NCBI GenBank assembly: GCA_035647615.1 | Contig: DASRND010000005.1 | Span: 1 to 64,000 of the forward strand | Direction: 5' to 3' | Source of the DNA: Bacteroidales bacterium | GTDB lineage: Bacteria; Bacteroidota; Bacteroidia; Bacteroidales; 4484-276 | Length of the DNA: 64,000 nt | In this document: piece by piece, positions 42,504 through 51,680 of the stretch | Numbering within the stretch: position 1 is the first letter of the stretch | Layout of the letters: every line of letters begins with the position of its first letter | The notes under the pieces: model-generated | What the model saw: the letters and a program-made list of their open reading frames with translations, nothing else | What the model was told of the DNA's origin: nothing | Database searches by the model: none | Translations under genes and position numbers: made by a program

Positions 42504-43535
42504 ATGAAAAAAGTTCTTTTAGGGTGTATCGTCCTAATCTCAATGGTCGGTTGTGAACAGAAAAAGGAAGTGTCGGGTAAAAATCGGGAAGAGTCTTCAG
42601 TGGGAGTTAAAATCGAAAAAGTAAAGCTTGCCACCGAAAAAGTGAAATTGATTTACAGTGGTACCGTTGAGGCTTTTCAAACCATACCGCTCACTTTTCA
42701 GGGAATGGGGACAGTTGAGAAAGTGCTGGTTGAGGAAGGCGATAATGTAAAAAAAGGCCAGTTGCTTGCCACCCTGGATGCAGCTGATATGGAAAATTCA
42801 TACAAAGTAGTTGAGACGATGCATGCGCAAGCTAAGGATGCTTACGATCGGATGAAGCAAGTTTACGACAAAGGCAGCCTGCCTGAGATAAAATGGGTGG
42901 AAATGGCATCGAATCTGGAACAAGCCAAAGTGCAGCTCGATTTGGCAAAAAGCAGACTTAGGAAATGCAATTTGTTTGCGCCCGACAATGGTACCATCGG
43001 CATTAGGAATGTTGAGCCAGGGCAGTCGTCGGCAGCCGGCATGCCACCTTTTATTTTGATGAAAATCGAAAAGGTTCTAATTAATTTTTCGGTTCCTGAG
43101 AATGAAATCGAAAAAATTAAAAAAGGCAAAACAGCTATAGTGCGAGTTTCTGCGCTTGGAAATAGGAGCTTTGAAGGCGTTATTAGTCATGTTGGAATTG
43201 TGGCCAATCCTTACGCGAGAACCTATATGGCAAAAGCAACCGTTCAAAATGCCGATAGAGCCATCAAGCCCGGAATGGTATGCGATGTGACTTTTGAAAA
43301 TGAAATGGATGAAGCACAGGTAGTGATTCCTTATACAGCGGTGACAACCGATGACCATGGGAATACCTTTGTCTATACGGTGTCGCCAAAAGATAACAGG
43401 GTAAAGAAACAAATCATAAAAGTTGGTTCCTATCAGAAGGGTGGCTTAACCGTGCTTAGTGGCCTTGTAGTTGACCAGATGATAGTTGTTGAAGGAAAAG
43501 AAAAAGTAGCTGATAATACCCAAATAAGTTTATAA
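42504..43535 (+). CDS. RND efflux periplasmic adaptor (membrane fusion protein), lipoprotein
   Basis: A 343-aa AcrA/MexA-type adaptor with a lipoprotein signal (MKKVLLGCIVLISMVGC, Cys 17). The lipoyl half-motifs are FQGMGTVEKVLVEEGDNVKKGQLLATLDA (residues ~61-89) and LFAPDNGTIGIRNVEPGQ (~156-173), separated by a helical hairpin. A beta-barrel (~185-260) and membrane-proximal domain follow. It links the inner-membrane pump to the outer-membrane channel. The pump-channel fusion starts 2 bp after its stop, so translation is likely coupled. The divergent AraC gene is the likely regulator. Confidence 0.93.
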   Translation: MKKVLLGCIVLISMVGCEQKKEVSGKNREESSVGVKIEKVKLATEKVKLIYSGTVEAFQTIPLTFQGMGTVEKVLVEEGDNVKKGQLLATLDAADMENSYKVVETMHAQAKDAYDRMKQVYDKGSLPEIKWVEMASNLEQAKVQLDLAKSRLRKCNLFAPDNGTIGIRNVEPGQSSAAGMPPFILMKIEKVLINFSVPENEIEKIKKGKTAIVRVSALGNRSFEGVISHVGIVANPYARTYMAKATVQNADRAIKPGMVCDVTFENEMDEAQVVIPYTAVTTDDHGNTFVYTVSPKDNRVKKQIIKVGSYQKGGLTVLSGLVVDQMIVVEGKEKVADNTQISL

Positions 43536-43537
43536 GA

Positions 43538-46500
43538 ATGACCTACAAAAAAGAAGGTTTTATAGGGGCCGCGATGCGGAACCACACCATTGTAATTTTG
43601 ATTACCGTGCTTTTGATTATAGGTGGTATTTTCGCTCTTAAAGATATGCCGCGCAATGAATTTCCCGTTTTTACCATCCGGCAGGGATTGGTGGTAGGGA
43701 TCTATCCGGGCGCCACTTCTGCCGAAGTAGAAGCCCAGCTTACAACGGAAGTTGAGAATTACATCTACGGATTTAAAGAGGTGAATAAATTCAAAACGTA
43801 TTCTTATTCGAAAGAGGGAATGATGTATATGTTTGTGGAATTGAACGATGATGTAGAGAATGCGGACCAGTTTTGGTCGAAGTTGAAGCACGGATTAAAT
43901 GACTTTAAAAAAACTTTACCGTCAGGAGTTTATGCCTTAATGGTGAATTCGGATTTCGGCGACACTTCAGCCTTGCTGATTACTTTGTCGTCGGACACCA
44001 AAAGCTATAAGGAGTTAGAAAAGGAGCTTAAAAAACTGGAAGCTGAGTGTCGTAAAATTCCCGCCACTTCAAAGATTAAACATTTTGGACTTCAACACGA
44101 GAAGATATTTGTGAATGTAAATCCTGAGCTACTAAAAGAGTACAGGATTAATTCGCTGACTTTGATGGGCAACTATAGGATGAACGGCGGTGTAAATTAT
44201 GCTGGCGAATTAAAAGATGGAAATTATGACCTGGCTGTTCATCTGCCGCCAAATTATGAATCGGAAAAGGATTTGGCCAACCAAATTGTGTATTCCGACC
44301 CAAGTGGAAATATCATACGCCTGAAAGATGTGGCAACTATTGAGCGTCGCTATGATGAGCCAAAGAGTTATCTCAGGCAAAATGGTAAAAAAACCATCCT
44401 CCTGTCGCTCGAAATGCAAACCGGAAACAACATTGTGCAGTATGGGAAGGATGTTGACAAAGCTATTGCCAGTTTTCAGAAAAATTCTTTTGAGGATATA
44501 GAAGTTGCCAAAATTTCGGAATTGCCTAAATATGTGGATGAGTCGATATCAAATTTCATGTTAGAGTTCCTGATGGCAATTATCGCCGTTATCCTGGTTA
44601 CCATTATATTGCTGCCGTTCAGGGTTGCCTCTGTAGCCGGAATTACGGTGCCTATTTCCGTATTGATTACCCTGGGTATCCTCTATTTTATCGGGGTTGA
44701 ACTACATACCGTTTCTTTGGCCGGATTAATTCTCGTTCTCGGAATGATTGTGGACAATTCCATTGTGATAATAGATAATCATATCGAGAAACTCGACCAC
44801 AATATTTCTCCCTGGCAAGCAGCCATTCAGAGTGCTAAAGAATTGCTGATACCGGTAGTTACAGCAACATTGGCTATTATGGCAGCCAATATTCCTTTGG
44901 GATTTATGATTCCGGGAGGTGCCGGTGAGTTTATGAAGACCTTGCCCATTGTAATTTCCGTTGCCCTCATTGTTTCGGTGCTTGTAGCCGTATTGTTGGT
45001 TCCCTATTTGAATTTCGTATTCATAAAAAAAGGGTTGACTTCTACAAAGAAGAAAAAAGGAAAGTCCTTCCTGGACAGGCTCCAGGGCTGGTTTGATTCT
45101 TCACTTGAAGCAGCCTTCAAAAGGCCAAAATGGGTGGTTGGCATCGGAGCTTTATTTGTTGGTTTTGCCGTCTTTTTATTTATGAATCTTGACCAACAAC
45201 TGTTTCCCGAAATGGAAAGAAACCAGTTTGCGGTTGAAATTATATTGCCCATTGGTGCATCTCTCGAAAATACCGCGCAAGTGGTTGATAGTCTTGAACA
45301 GGTTTTATTAAGCGATAATCGTGTGGTTAACGTAGCCAGTTTTATTGGCACCACTTCTCCCCGCTTTCACACCATGTATGCGCCCGGCATGCCTGCGCCC
45401 AATGTGGGTCAGCTGCTTATCAACACCGTATCAAACAAAGCTACCCGCGAAATCGTAAACGATTATGAGGAAAAGTATTCCCACGCTTTTGCCAATGCTC
45501 ATGTTAAATGGAAGATACTTTCCCTGCAACCTACCAAAGCGCCGGTTGAGGTGCTGATTTCATCAGATTCCATCGGAGATATACGCGCTGTTGAGCGGCA
45601 GGTTCTCGAAATAATCGCAACCGCGAAGAATGTGGGTTGGGTGCGTGACGATTGGCAGGAAAAGCGCCAGAGCGTAAAAGTAAATCTCGACCGCGACAGG
45701 GCTAATCGGCTGGGTTATTCGAAACAACAAGTTGCAAATTCCCTGGCTATGGGGCTAAAAGGCATGACGCTTACTACCTTGTGGGAAGGTGATTACCCGG
45801 TGGACGTCGAGCTTTTGCAGGAAACCAGCGGAGCTAGAAATCTAAATACGCTAAGCGACCAGTATATAAGCTCACAAACCGGAATGGCTACATTGCCACT
45901 GCGTTCTATTGCGAGCTTTACGCCCGAATGGACCGAAGGCAATATCGTGCGCCGGAATGGGATTAGAACGCTTACTATTTTAGTTGACAATGCCCGGGGA
46001 GTTGTGGCATCTTCCATTTTTAATGAGATTCAGCCGCAGATTGATGCTTTGGAATTACCGGAAGGAACGACCATTACGCATGGTGGTGATCATGCAGAAA
46101 TGTCGCGGACTTTTATCCCCATGGGATATGCTTTGGGGCTGAGTATTATTCTGATATTCATCATTATTTTGTTCCAGTTTAAAAAGATTAGGCTTTCGCT
46201 GATCATTATGGCCACCATGCTTCTGGCGCTTCCCGGAACGGCAATCGGCATGCACCTAATGGGTTATCCGTTTGGCACAACAGCTTTTATTGGAATTATA
46301 AGCCTTTGCGGGATGGTGGTTCGTAATGGCATTATTCTAATTGATTATGCCAGGGAATTAAAGGATAAAAGGAACATGCCTATTTATGAGGCGGCACTGG
46401 CAGCCGGCAAACGCAGGATGCGGCCGATTTTCCTTACTTCTGCAGCAGCATCGGCAGGCGTGGTTCCGATGATTTTGAGCCGTTCACCACTGTGGGGTCC

Positions 46501-47974
46501 CGTTGGAACGGTTATTTGTTTCGGGTTGTTAATCTCAATGGTACTAACGCTTTACATTTTACCTGTTCTTTATATGCTCACCTATCCCGAAGGGAAAAAA
46601 GTTAAAAATGGATTTTGGAGTGTACCTCCTAAACCGGTGCTTATCGCGCTGGTGATTGGTTTCTCTTTGTTTTCGCTGAACGGAAATGCACAAACCCTAA
46701 GCCTGGATTCCTGCAAACAGTTGGCCATCGAAAACAACAGAAAGATTGCCGACGCACAGTACAATGTGCTTGCGTCGCAGGAAGTGAGCAAAGCTGCTTT
46801 TACAAATTATTTCCCAAAAATTAGCGCGAATTTAATGGCAATGCGTTCTGTCGATTATCTGCTTAGCATAGAAACGCCTGAGATCAGACTGCCGGTTTCG
46901 GATATTGAAGGGACTTTGCTGGAAAACGGGCAGCAATTTGCCTACCTGCCACCCATGGAAATAAGTATGATCGACAAAGTTAATCTGGCTGGTTTAACGG
47001 CTATTATTCCCGTTTATATGGGCGGACAAATCAGGAATGGGAATAAATTAGCAAAAGTTGGCGTAGAAGTAAGTCAGTTGCAAAAAGAGATGACAACCAC
47101 TGATGTTCTTATCAAAACAGAAGAGTTGTACTGGTCGGTTATTGGACTAAAAGAAAAGCTGAATACATTAGGCGGTTATGTGTCGCTGCTGGATACGCTC
47201 CTGCGGGATGTTAATAATTTTTATGAGGCCGGATTGACGCAGCGGAACGATGTGTTGAAAGTTCAGCTACGTCAGAATGAATTGCAGATGAATCGCTTAA
47301 AGTTGGTGAACGGACTTGATTTAAGCAAGAAACTTCTGTGTCAACACATTGGAATCGAATGTGATTCATTGCTCACCCTAACCGACGAACCGAATATTTC
47401 TGAAGGAACTGCCGGTTCGGCAAATGTTAGCGAATTATTGTATTCAAGAACCGAATATCAATTAACAGACATTGCCATTAAGGCGGAAAAACTTCAGATG
47501 AAAATGACAAGAGGCGAATCTTTACCCCAACTGGCGTTGGGTGGTTCCGTGTTTTATGCCGAAATCGACAAATTAGACCTGGACAACACCATAGGATTGG
47601 CCAGTTTAAGTATTCCTATTACTGACTGGTGGGGAGCTTCGCATAAAATAAAAGAGCATCGTTTTAAAATTGAACAGGCACGCAACAAACAAAGTGAAGC
47701 GTATGAGTTACTCACCCTTCAATTTGAAAATGCCCGCAATGTACTTCAGCAAAATCTCGATGAGGTAAAATTGGCTCTTGCAGCGCTTGGCCAGGCTCAG
47801 GAAAACCTGAAGATAACACAGGATAATTACCAGGCCGGAATTATCGGCATCTCCGATTTGTTGGAAGCCCAAGCGATGGCCCAATCCACAAAAGACAAAT
47901 TAACCAACTCGAAGTGTAATGCTGAAATTGCAAAAGCAAAATACCTGCAGGCAATTGGGAAGTATGAAAACTAA
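43538..47974 (+). CDS. fusion of RND efflux pump and TolC-type outer-membrane factor
   Basis: A single 1478-aa ORF. Residues ~1-1025 are a complete RND permease: TM1 near 15-35, two large periplasmic loops, and the TM4 proton-relay region GMIVDNSIVIIDN (~407-419) with one Asp followed by Asn in place of the second Asp. The second half is equivalent. Residues ~1033-1051 are a hydrophobic segment ending FSLNGNAQT, which looks like an intact signal peptide. Residues ~1052-1478 are a full TolC-like protein (LSLDSCKQLAIENNRKIADA; repeat helices; LQNFxxxARN). Cleavage after NAQ could release the outer-membrane protein. No frameshift is needed; the ORF is continuous. Confidence 0.92.
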   Translation: MTYKKEGFIGAAMRNHTIVILITVLLIIGGIFALKDMPRNEFPVFTIRQGLVVGIYPGATSAEVEAQLTTEVENYIYGFKEVNKFKTYSYSKEGMMYMFVELNDDVENADQFWSKLKHGLNDFKKTLPSGVYALMVNSDFGDTSALLITLSSDTKSYKELEKELKKLEAECRKIPATSKIKHFGLQHEKIFVNVNPELLKEYRINSLTLMGNYRMNGGVNYAGELKDGNYDLAVHLPPNYESEKDLANQIVYSDPSGNIIRLKDVATIERRYDEPKSYLRQNGKKTILLSLEMQTGNNIVQYGKDVDKAIASFQKNSFEDIEVAKISELPKYVDESISNFMLEFLMAIIAVILVTIILLPFRVASVAGITVPISVLITLGILYFIGVELHTVSLAGLILVLGMIVDNSIVIIDNHIEKLDHNISPWQAAIQSAKELLIPVVTATLAIMAANIPLGFMIPGGAGEFMKTLPIVISVALIVSVLVAVLLVPYLNFVFIKKGLTSTKKKKGKSFLDRLQGWFDSSLEAAFKRPKWVVGIGALFVGFAVFLFMNLDQQLFPEMERNQFAVEIILPIGASLENTAQVVDSLEQVLLSDNRVVNVASFIGTTSPRFHTMYAPGMPAPNVGQLLINTVSNKATREIVNDYEEKYSHAFANAHVKWKILSLQPTKAPVEVLISSDSIGDIRAVERQVLEIIATAKNVGWVRDDWQEKRQSVKVNLDRDRANRLGYSKQQVANSLAMGLKGMTLTTLWEGDYPVDVELLQETSGARNLNTLSDQYISSQTGMATLPLRSIASFTPEWTEGNIVRRNGIRTLTILVDNARGVVASSIFNEIQPQIDALELPEGTTITHGGDHAEMSRTFIPMGYALGLSIILIFIIILFQFKKIRLSLIIMATMLLALPGTAIGMHLMGYPFGTTAFIGIISLCGMVVRNGIILIDYARELKDKRNMPIYEAALAAGKRRMRPIFLTSAAASAGVVPMILSRSPLWGPVGTVICFGLLISMVLTLYILPVLYMLTYPEGKKVKNGFWSVPPKPVLIALVIGFSLFSLNGNAQTLSLDSCKQLAIENNRKIADAQYNVLASQEVSKAAFTNYFPKISANLMAMRSVDYLLSIETPEIRLPVSDIEGTLLENGQQFAYLPPMEISMIDKVNLAGLTAIIPVYMGGQIRNGNKLAKVGVEVSQLQKEMTTTDVLIKTEELYWSVIGLKEKLNTLGGYVSLLDTLLRDVNNFYEAGLTQRNDVLKVQLRQNELQMNRLKLVNGLDLSKKLLCQHIGIECDSLLTLTDEPNISEGTAGSANVSELLYSRTEYQLTDIAIKAEKLQMKMTRGESLPQLALGGSVFYAEIDKLDLDNTIGLASLSIPITDWWGASHKIKEHRFKIEQARNKQSEAYELLTLQFENARNVLQQNLDEVKLALAALGQAQENLKITQDNYQAGIIGISDLLEAQAMAQSTKDKLTNSKCNAEIAKAKYLQAIGKYEN

Positions 47975-48357
47975 ATGGGTTCAGAAAGCAAAAATTATCT
48001 CTGCTTTACGGGGAGGATTGCAAGCTTATCCGCAATAACGATTTTAAGCTGAAGGAAGTTTTGGAGGCTGATTCTCACAATTGGTAAGAAGCAAAGCTAA
48101 ATCCTTGCAGTTTTTGTAAAGGGGTCGAATTCGACTCCATATTAACCTTTCGCAGTAGTCTTTTCTGTTAATGTCCAAAACTCAAAAATAATCTGTGTCA
48201 CCGGCGGCAGGCTGATGACACAAAGTTGCCGGCTTACTTTTAAATCCTGCTGAAAGGCTGGTCTGGTAGCGGCGAGGCAGAAAATTATAGAACGGGGAAA
48301 TGCCCTTCTCAATCAAAAAGTTTGTTAATTTTGGCTTTTAAAAAAAAGTTTAGGTAA
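47975..48357. other. intergenic region with gene remnants
   Basis: No intact gene is seen. A frame from 47974 to a TAA at 48085-48087 reads LSLLYGEDCKLIRNNDFKLKEVL and then ADSHNW, which looks like the C-terminal end of a lost protein. Past it, an inverted word pair GTCACCGGCGGC/ GATGACAC and low-complexity sequence follow up to the repeated promoter segment at 48297. Confidence 0.35.
48297..48341 (+). promoter_or_regulatory. promoter segment with TAATTTTG, repeated at 50347
   Basis: A ~45-bp segment with the order GGGAAATGCCCTT, AATCAAAAAG, TGTTAATTTTGGCTT and TAAA is repeated at 50347-50391. The -7 box is TAATTTTG at 48326-48333. The two copies lie at either end of the two-gene module 48528-50326. 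Confidence 0.6.
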
Positions 48358-48501
48358 ATGAAAAAGACTGCCATCAATTTGACTGTTGAATCGTACCACA
48401 GAAAACCGATGGCCTGCTTGTTTTTTGGGAAGGAATATATGATCACCGACGAAGTGAAAAGCCTGCCTGGAAACCATGCACGAACGTTAATATTAATTTA
48501 A
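48358..48501 (+). CDS. 47-aa hypothetical ORF
   Basis: A short ORF, MKKTAINLTVESYHRKPMAC... ending RTLILI. It starts 25 bp after the -7 box TAATTTTG, which is the expected distance for a gene transcribed from it, and precedes the 206-aa gene by 27 bp. No family is recognised. It may be a leader peptide, a small accessory protein, or the 5' end of a truncated gene. Confidence 0.35.
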   Translation: MKKTAINLTVESYHRKPMACLFFGKEYMITDEVKSLPGNHARTLILI

Positions 48502-48527
48502 AAAGCGAATCTCATAAGAAAAATAAA

Positions 48528-49148
48528 ATGATACCATCAAGAAACGATATTGACAATGCACTTAAATCAAGTGAATGGGATTTTGGGAATGAAGTTCTTT
48601 ACGAATTGTGCAAAAAGAATTTTGAACACAAAGAAAATGGTAAAATCATAGCAAAAGTATGGTTAATTGGTCGATCGTATGCTGCCGCAATAGAAAGAAG
48701 AAAAAATAAAACTGATACAAATGATGACTTTTACATAAGCAAAGTTGCACCGCTTTTTAAAAACTCGGACATTGACAGTTTGTTAGCATCAATAAATCGT
48801 GGAATAGAAATAACCACTGAAAACCTACAAGACATTCTTTCTGTTCACAAGTATTTAGTGGAAGAAATAAAAAAAATTACAGAAAATGAAAAGCGTTCTT
48901 TTTGTTCGAAATATCTACATTTTCATATCCCTGAATTATTTTTCATTTATGATAGTCGTGTGGTAGCAGGGCTAAAAAAATACTCAAGTAGAGTTCCAAA
49001 AGAATTTTTGTATCTAACAAAGTCTGAAAACGTGGATAGCGAATATGCCAAATTCTTTGTAAAATCCTTTGTGCTAAAAAAGCAAATTGAAAAAGAATAT
49101 AATTTGAAATTAACGAACAGGCAATTTGATAACCTACTGATATCATGA
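48528..49148 (+). CDS. uncharacterised 206-aa protein coupled to an ADP-ribosylglycohydrolase
   Basis: A predominantly helical, basic protein. Notable segments are VWLIGRSYAAAIERRKN (residues ~43-59), a central helical region, and CSKYLHFHIPELFFIYDSRVV (~126-146), a pattern I have seen in uncharacterised bacterial proteins but cannot tie to an activity. The gene overlaps the next by 4 bp (ATGA), so it is translationally coupled to the ADP-ribosylglycohydrolase. It is AT-rich relative to that partner. The pair could be a modifier/eraser or toxin/immunity unit acting through ADP-ribose; this is inference from context only. Confidence 0.6.
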   Translation: MIPSRNDIDNALKSSEWDFGNEVLYELCKKNFEHKENGKIIAKVWLIGRSYAAAIERRKNKTDTNDDFYISKVAPLFKNSDIDSLLASINRGIEITTENLQDILSVHKYLVEEIKKITENEKRSFCSKYLHFHIPELFFIYDSRVVAGLKKYSSRVPKEFLYLTKSENVDSEYAKFFVKSFVLKKQIEKEYNLKLTNRQFDNLLIS

Positions 49149-50326
49149 AAAAATTAAAACCAGTCGAAAAAGACGAGGAAGGTAATATCACCTACAATCT
49201 GCACGCAACAGCAGCTGACGTGGATTGGATGCAGGCTGGCAGGTTGAGGCGGAGGGCAGAGGCCGGGGATAAAGCGGCGGCAAAGGAGCTGGAGGAAATG
49301 GAAAACACGCCAATGGTGGAGTTTACCGATGAAGAAATGGAGGCAATACGCCTATCAGTAGAAATGAAAAAAGCAGAGGAGCATTATGCTGATAAAATTA
49401 AATCTGTTCTTTTTGGCGTTGCAGTTGGCGATGCGCTTGGCGTTCCTGTTGAGTTTAAGAGTCGGCAAACCATTCGTAAAAACTCTGTAACCGACATGCG
49501 TGGTCATGGTACTTATAACCAACCGCCAGGCACCTGGTCCGACGATAGCTCCTTAACTTTTTGCCTTGCCGAGGCAATGACAAGCAATTTTGATTTGAAT
49601 ACAATTGGGAAAAACTTTGTGAAATGGGCGAGCGAAAACTTCTGGACACCACGGGGAGATGTTTTTGATATCGGAATAACCACACGAGAGGCAATCGACC
49701 GGCTGGCCAAAGGAGTGCAACCGGATTTAGCTGGAGGTTTTGATGTTGCGTCAAACGGCAACGGCTCTCTGATGCGAATTTTACCCTTGCTGTTTCACAT
49801 CGTGGATAAGCCAATCGACGAGCGATATGAGATTACAAAACAAGTTTCGTCGATTACTCACGGGCATATTCGCTCGGTAATTGCCTGTTTCTACTACCTT
49901 GAATTTGCCCGGCAAATTTTTTTAGGACGGGACAAATTTGAAATTTATAAGAACCTGCAAACGGAAATCACAAGCTATTTATCTGGCCTTTCCATCGATC
50001 CGACAGAGATTGCGTTGTTTGCGCGATTGCTTGAGCAAGACATTTACGAACAGAAAGAAGAAAGTATTTCGAGTGGCGGTTATGTATTGCATACCCTCGA
50101 AGCAAGTATATGGTGCCTTTTGACAACTGAAAATTACAAAGACGCAGTTCTGAAAGCGGTAAACCTGGGCGACGACACCGACACCACCGGAGCAGTTACC
50201 GGCGGACTTGCAGCTCTGCTTTATGGATTCGACAACATACCCGAAAAATGGATAAAACAAATAGCAAGGCATCACGATATCGAAGACCTGGCCGCACGAC
50301 TTGGAGATAAGATTGCCAGCCGCTAA
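49145..50326 (+). CDS. ADP-ribosylglycohydrolase (DraG/ARH family) with N-terminal extension
   Basis: A 393-aa protein. Residues ~1-80 are a charged, helical extension (VEKDEEGNITYNLHATAADVDWMQ... EMKKAEEHY). Residues ~83-393 are a complete DraG-fold hydrolase: GVAVGDALGVPVEF (~86-99), the metal-binding WSDDSSLTFCLAEAM (~124-138), GNGSLMRILPL (~199-209), and C-terminal GDDTDTTGAVTGGLAALLYG (~341-360), whose Asp residues bind the second Mg. It removes ADP-ribose from proteins, nucleic acids or small molecules. Coupling to the 206-aa gene is the main clue to its target. The extension is unusual for the family. Confidence 0.9.
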   Translation: MKKLKPVEKDEEGNITYNLHATAADVDWMQAGRLRRRAEAGDKAAAKELEEMENTPMVEFTDEEMEAIRLSVEMKKAEEHYADKIKSVLFGVAVGDALGVPVEFKSRQTIRKNSVTDMRGHGTYNQPPGTWSDDSSLTFCLAEAMTSNFDLNTIGKNFVKWASENFWTPRGDVFDIGITTREAIDRLAKGVQPDLAGGFDVASNGNGSLMRILPLLFHIVDKPIDERYEITKQVSSITHGHIRSVIACFYYLEFARQIFLGRDKFEIYKNLQTEITSYLSGLSIDPTEIALFARLLEQDIYEQKEESISSGGYVLHTLEASIWCLLTTENYKDAVLKAVNLGDDTDTTGAVTGGLAALLYGFDNIPEKWIKQIARHHDIEDLAARLGDKIASR

Positions 50327-50346
50327 CGGACAAATTAAAAAGTTGA

Positions 50347-50391
50347 GGGAAGTGTCCTTTAAATCAAAAAGGATGTTAATTTTGGCTTCTA
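50347..50391 (+). promoter_or_regulatory. promoter segment with TAATTTTG, second copy
   Basis: It is a near copy of 48297-48341. The -7 box is TAATTTTG at 50377-50384, 19 bp before the ATG at 50403. Confidence 0.6.
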
Positions 50392-50402
50392 AAATTATAG
50401 CA

Positions 50403-51518
50403 ATGAAAAAAGTAATTTTCACGAGCATAATCCTACTTCTTTTTGCCACGTCGGTGAAATCTCAAGTTAGGATAAAGATGCAAAAGGAAGGTGGCGTCTA
50501 CACAACTCCCTGTACAATTAATGGCTTAAGGCTGCGCTTTATTTTTGACACCGGTGCCAGTACCGTTTCAATATCCTTGTCTGAGGCTAATTTCATGCTT
50601 AAAAATGGCTACATGGATGAAAGTGATTTGCATGGTTCATCCTATTCACAAATAGCAAATGGCGATATTGTAGAAAACACCACGGTAATCTTAAGAGAGC
50701 TTGAGATAGGAGGGATCATAATTCGCAATGTTGAAGCTGCGATTATGCATGAACTTTCAGCGCCACTTTTGTTAGGCCAATCTGCCATTGAAAAATTAGG
50801 GAGAATTCAAATTGAAGATGATAACCTAATAATATTCAACTTTAATTCTCCATCAACTGAAAATGCCTGTGTCAAAGCCAAAGAGATGGTGGATAAAGCT
50901 CAACAATACTATTTTGATGGATTAAAAAATTTATCTGCTGATACATATCAAAATGCGTATGATTTATGCCCGGATGCACTGGATTGTTTTTCGCTATATT
51001 TAATGGGATCAGCATATTATTCGAGTAATAATTATTCTTCAGCCATAACATTTTTAAAAAAAGCATCAAATTGTGAAACTAAAAATAAAACTTTATACTA
51101 TATCTATATCAAATTAGCAGACGCCTATCGGGAATTGGGAGATTATGAAAACGCTATTTTAAATACGCAAAGGGCGCTTACTTACGCTAAAGAAAATAAG
51201 TATATTTCCTCATGCTATTTCTATTTAGGTTTTATTAATAGCGATCTTAAAAATTATTACAAGGCTGTTGAGTACTACGAAAAAAGTGTTGATTATTATT
51301 TGAAACATTTATCAACAAATGTTAATGAAGTTATGAAGGGTAAAGTTAAAAATGCGATGTTGGGTGAGAGCTATTGGAATATTGCTTTCCAATATCACAA
51401 GCTTGGTCAGGAAACAAAATCAGATAACTTCGCTATTAAATCTGCATTATGTGGTTACGAAAGTGCTATTGATCGTTGTAAAAAGTTTGGAATAAGATAT
51501 GAATTGTACATTGAATAG
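50403..51518 (+). CDS. secreted retropepsin-like aspartic protease with TPR domain
   Basis: A 371-aa protein with a signal peptide (residues ~1-20, SVKSQ). Residues ~25-140 form a single-domain retropepsin: active-site FIFDTGASTVSISLSEA (Asp ~46), flap-like SSYSQIANGDIVENTTV (~77-93) and LLLGQSAIEKLG (~120-131). From ~155 to 371 there are TPR-like helical pairs (LYLMGSAYYSSNNYSSAITFLKKAS; LADAYRELGDYENAILNTQRAL; YFYLGFINSDLKNYYKAVEYYEKS). Retropepsins act as dimers; here the TPR part may bring partners. The start ATG at 50403 gives a proper signal peptide and follows the -7 box. Target is unknown. Confidence 0.75.
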   Translation: MKKVIFTSIILLLFATSVKSQVRIKMQKEGGVYTTPCTINGLRLRFIFDTGASTVSISLSEANFMLKNGYMDESDLHGSSYSQIANGDIVENTTVILRELEIGGIIIRNVEAAIMHELSAPLLLGQSAIEKLGRIQIEDDNLIIFNFNSPSTENACVKAKEMVDKAQQYYFDGLKNLSADTYQNAYDLCPDALDCFSLYLMGSAYYSSNNYSSAITFLKKASNCETKNKTLYYIYIKLADAYRELGDYENAILNTQRALTYAKENKYISSCYFYLGFINSDLKNYYKAVEYYEKSVDYYLKHLSTNVNEVMKGKVKNAMLGESYWNIAFQYHKLGQETKSDNFAIKSALCGYESAIDRCKKFGIRYELYIE

Positions 51519-51575
51519 TTTGTGAATTCTAAGAAAAGATACTTCAATCAGATGAGAAACACGGCAATCATACGA

Positions 51576-51620
51576 GCTAACGATACCCAACAAAGCAATC
51601 TGATGGTTAGCCTTTTTTTT
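51576..51620 (+). terminator. candidate terminator, GCTAAC...GTTAGC then T run
   Basis: A 6-bp stem GCTAAC (51576-51581) / GTTAGC (51606-51611) with a 24-nt loop is followed by CTTTTTTTT. It lies 58 bp after the retropepsin stop. The long loop makes it weak. Confidence 0.4.
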
Positions 51621-51680
51621 GAGAAGGATTACAAGCTATACATGATTGTTACACGGCAAGATTAGAAACGCAACAAAATT

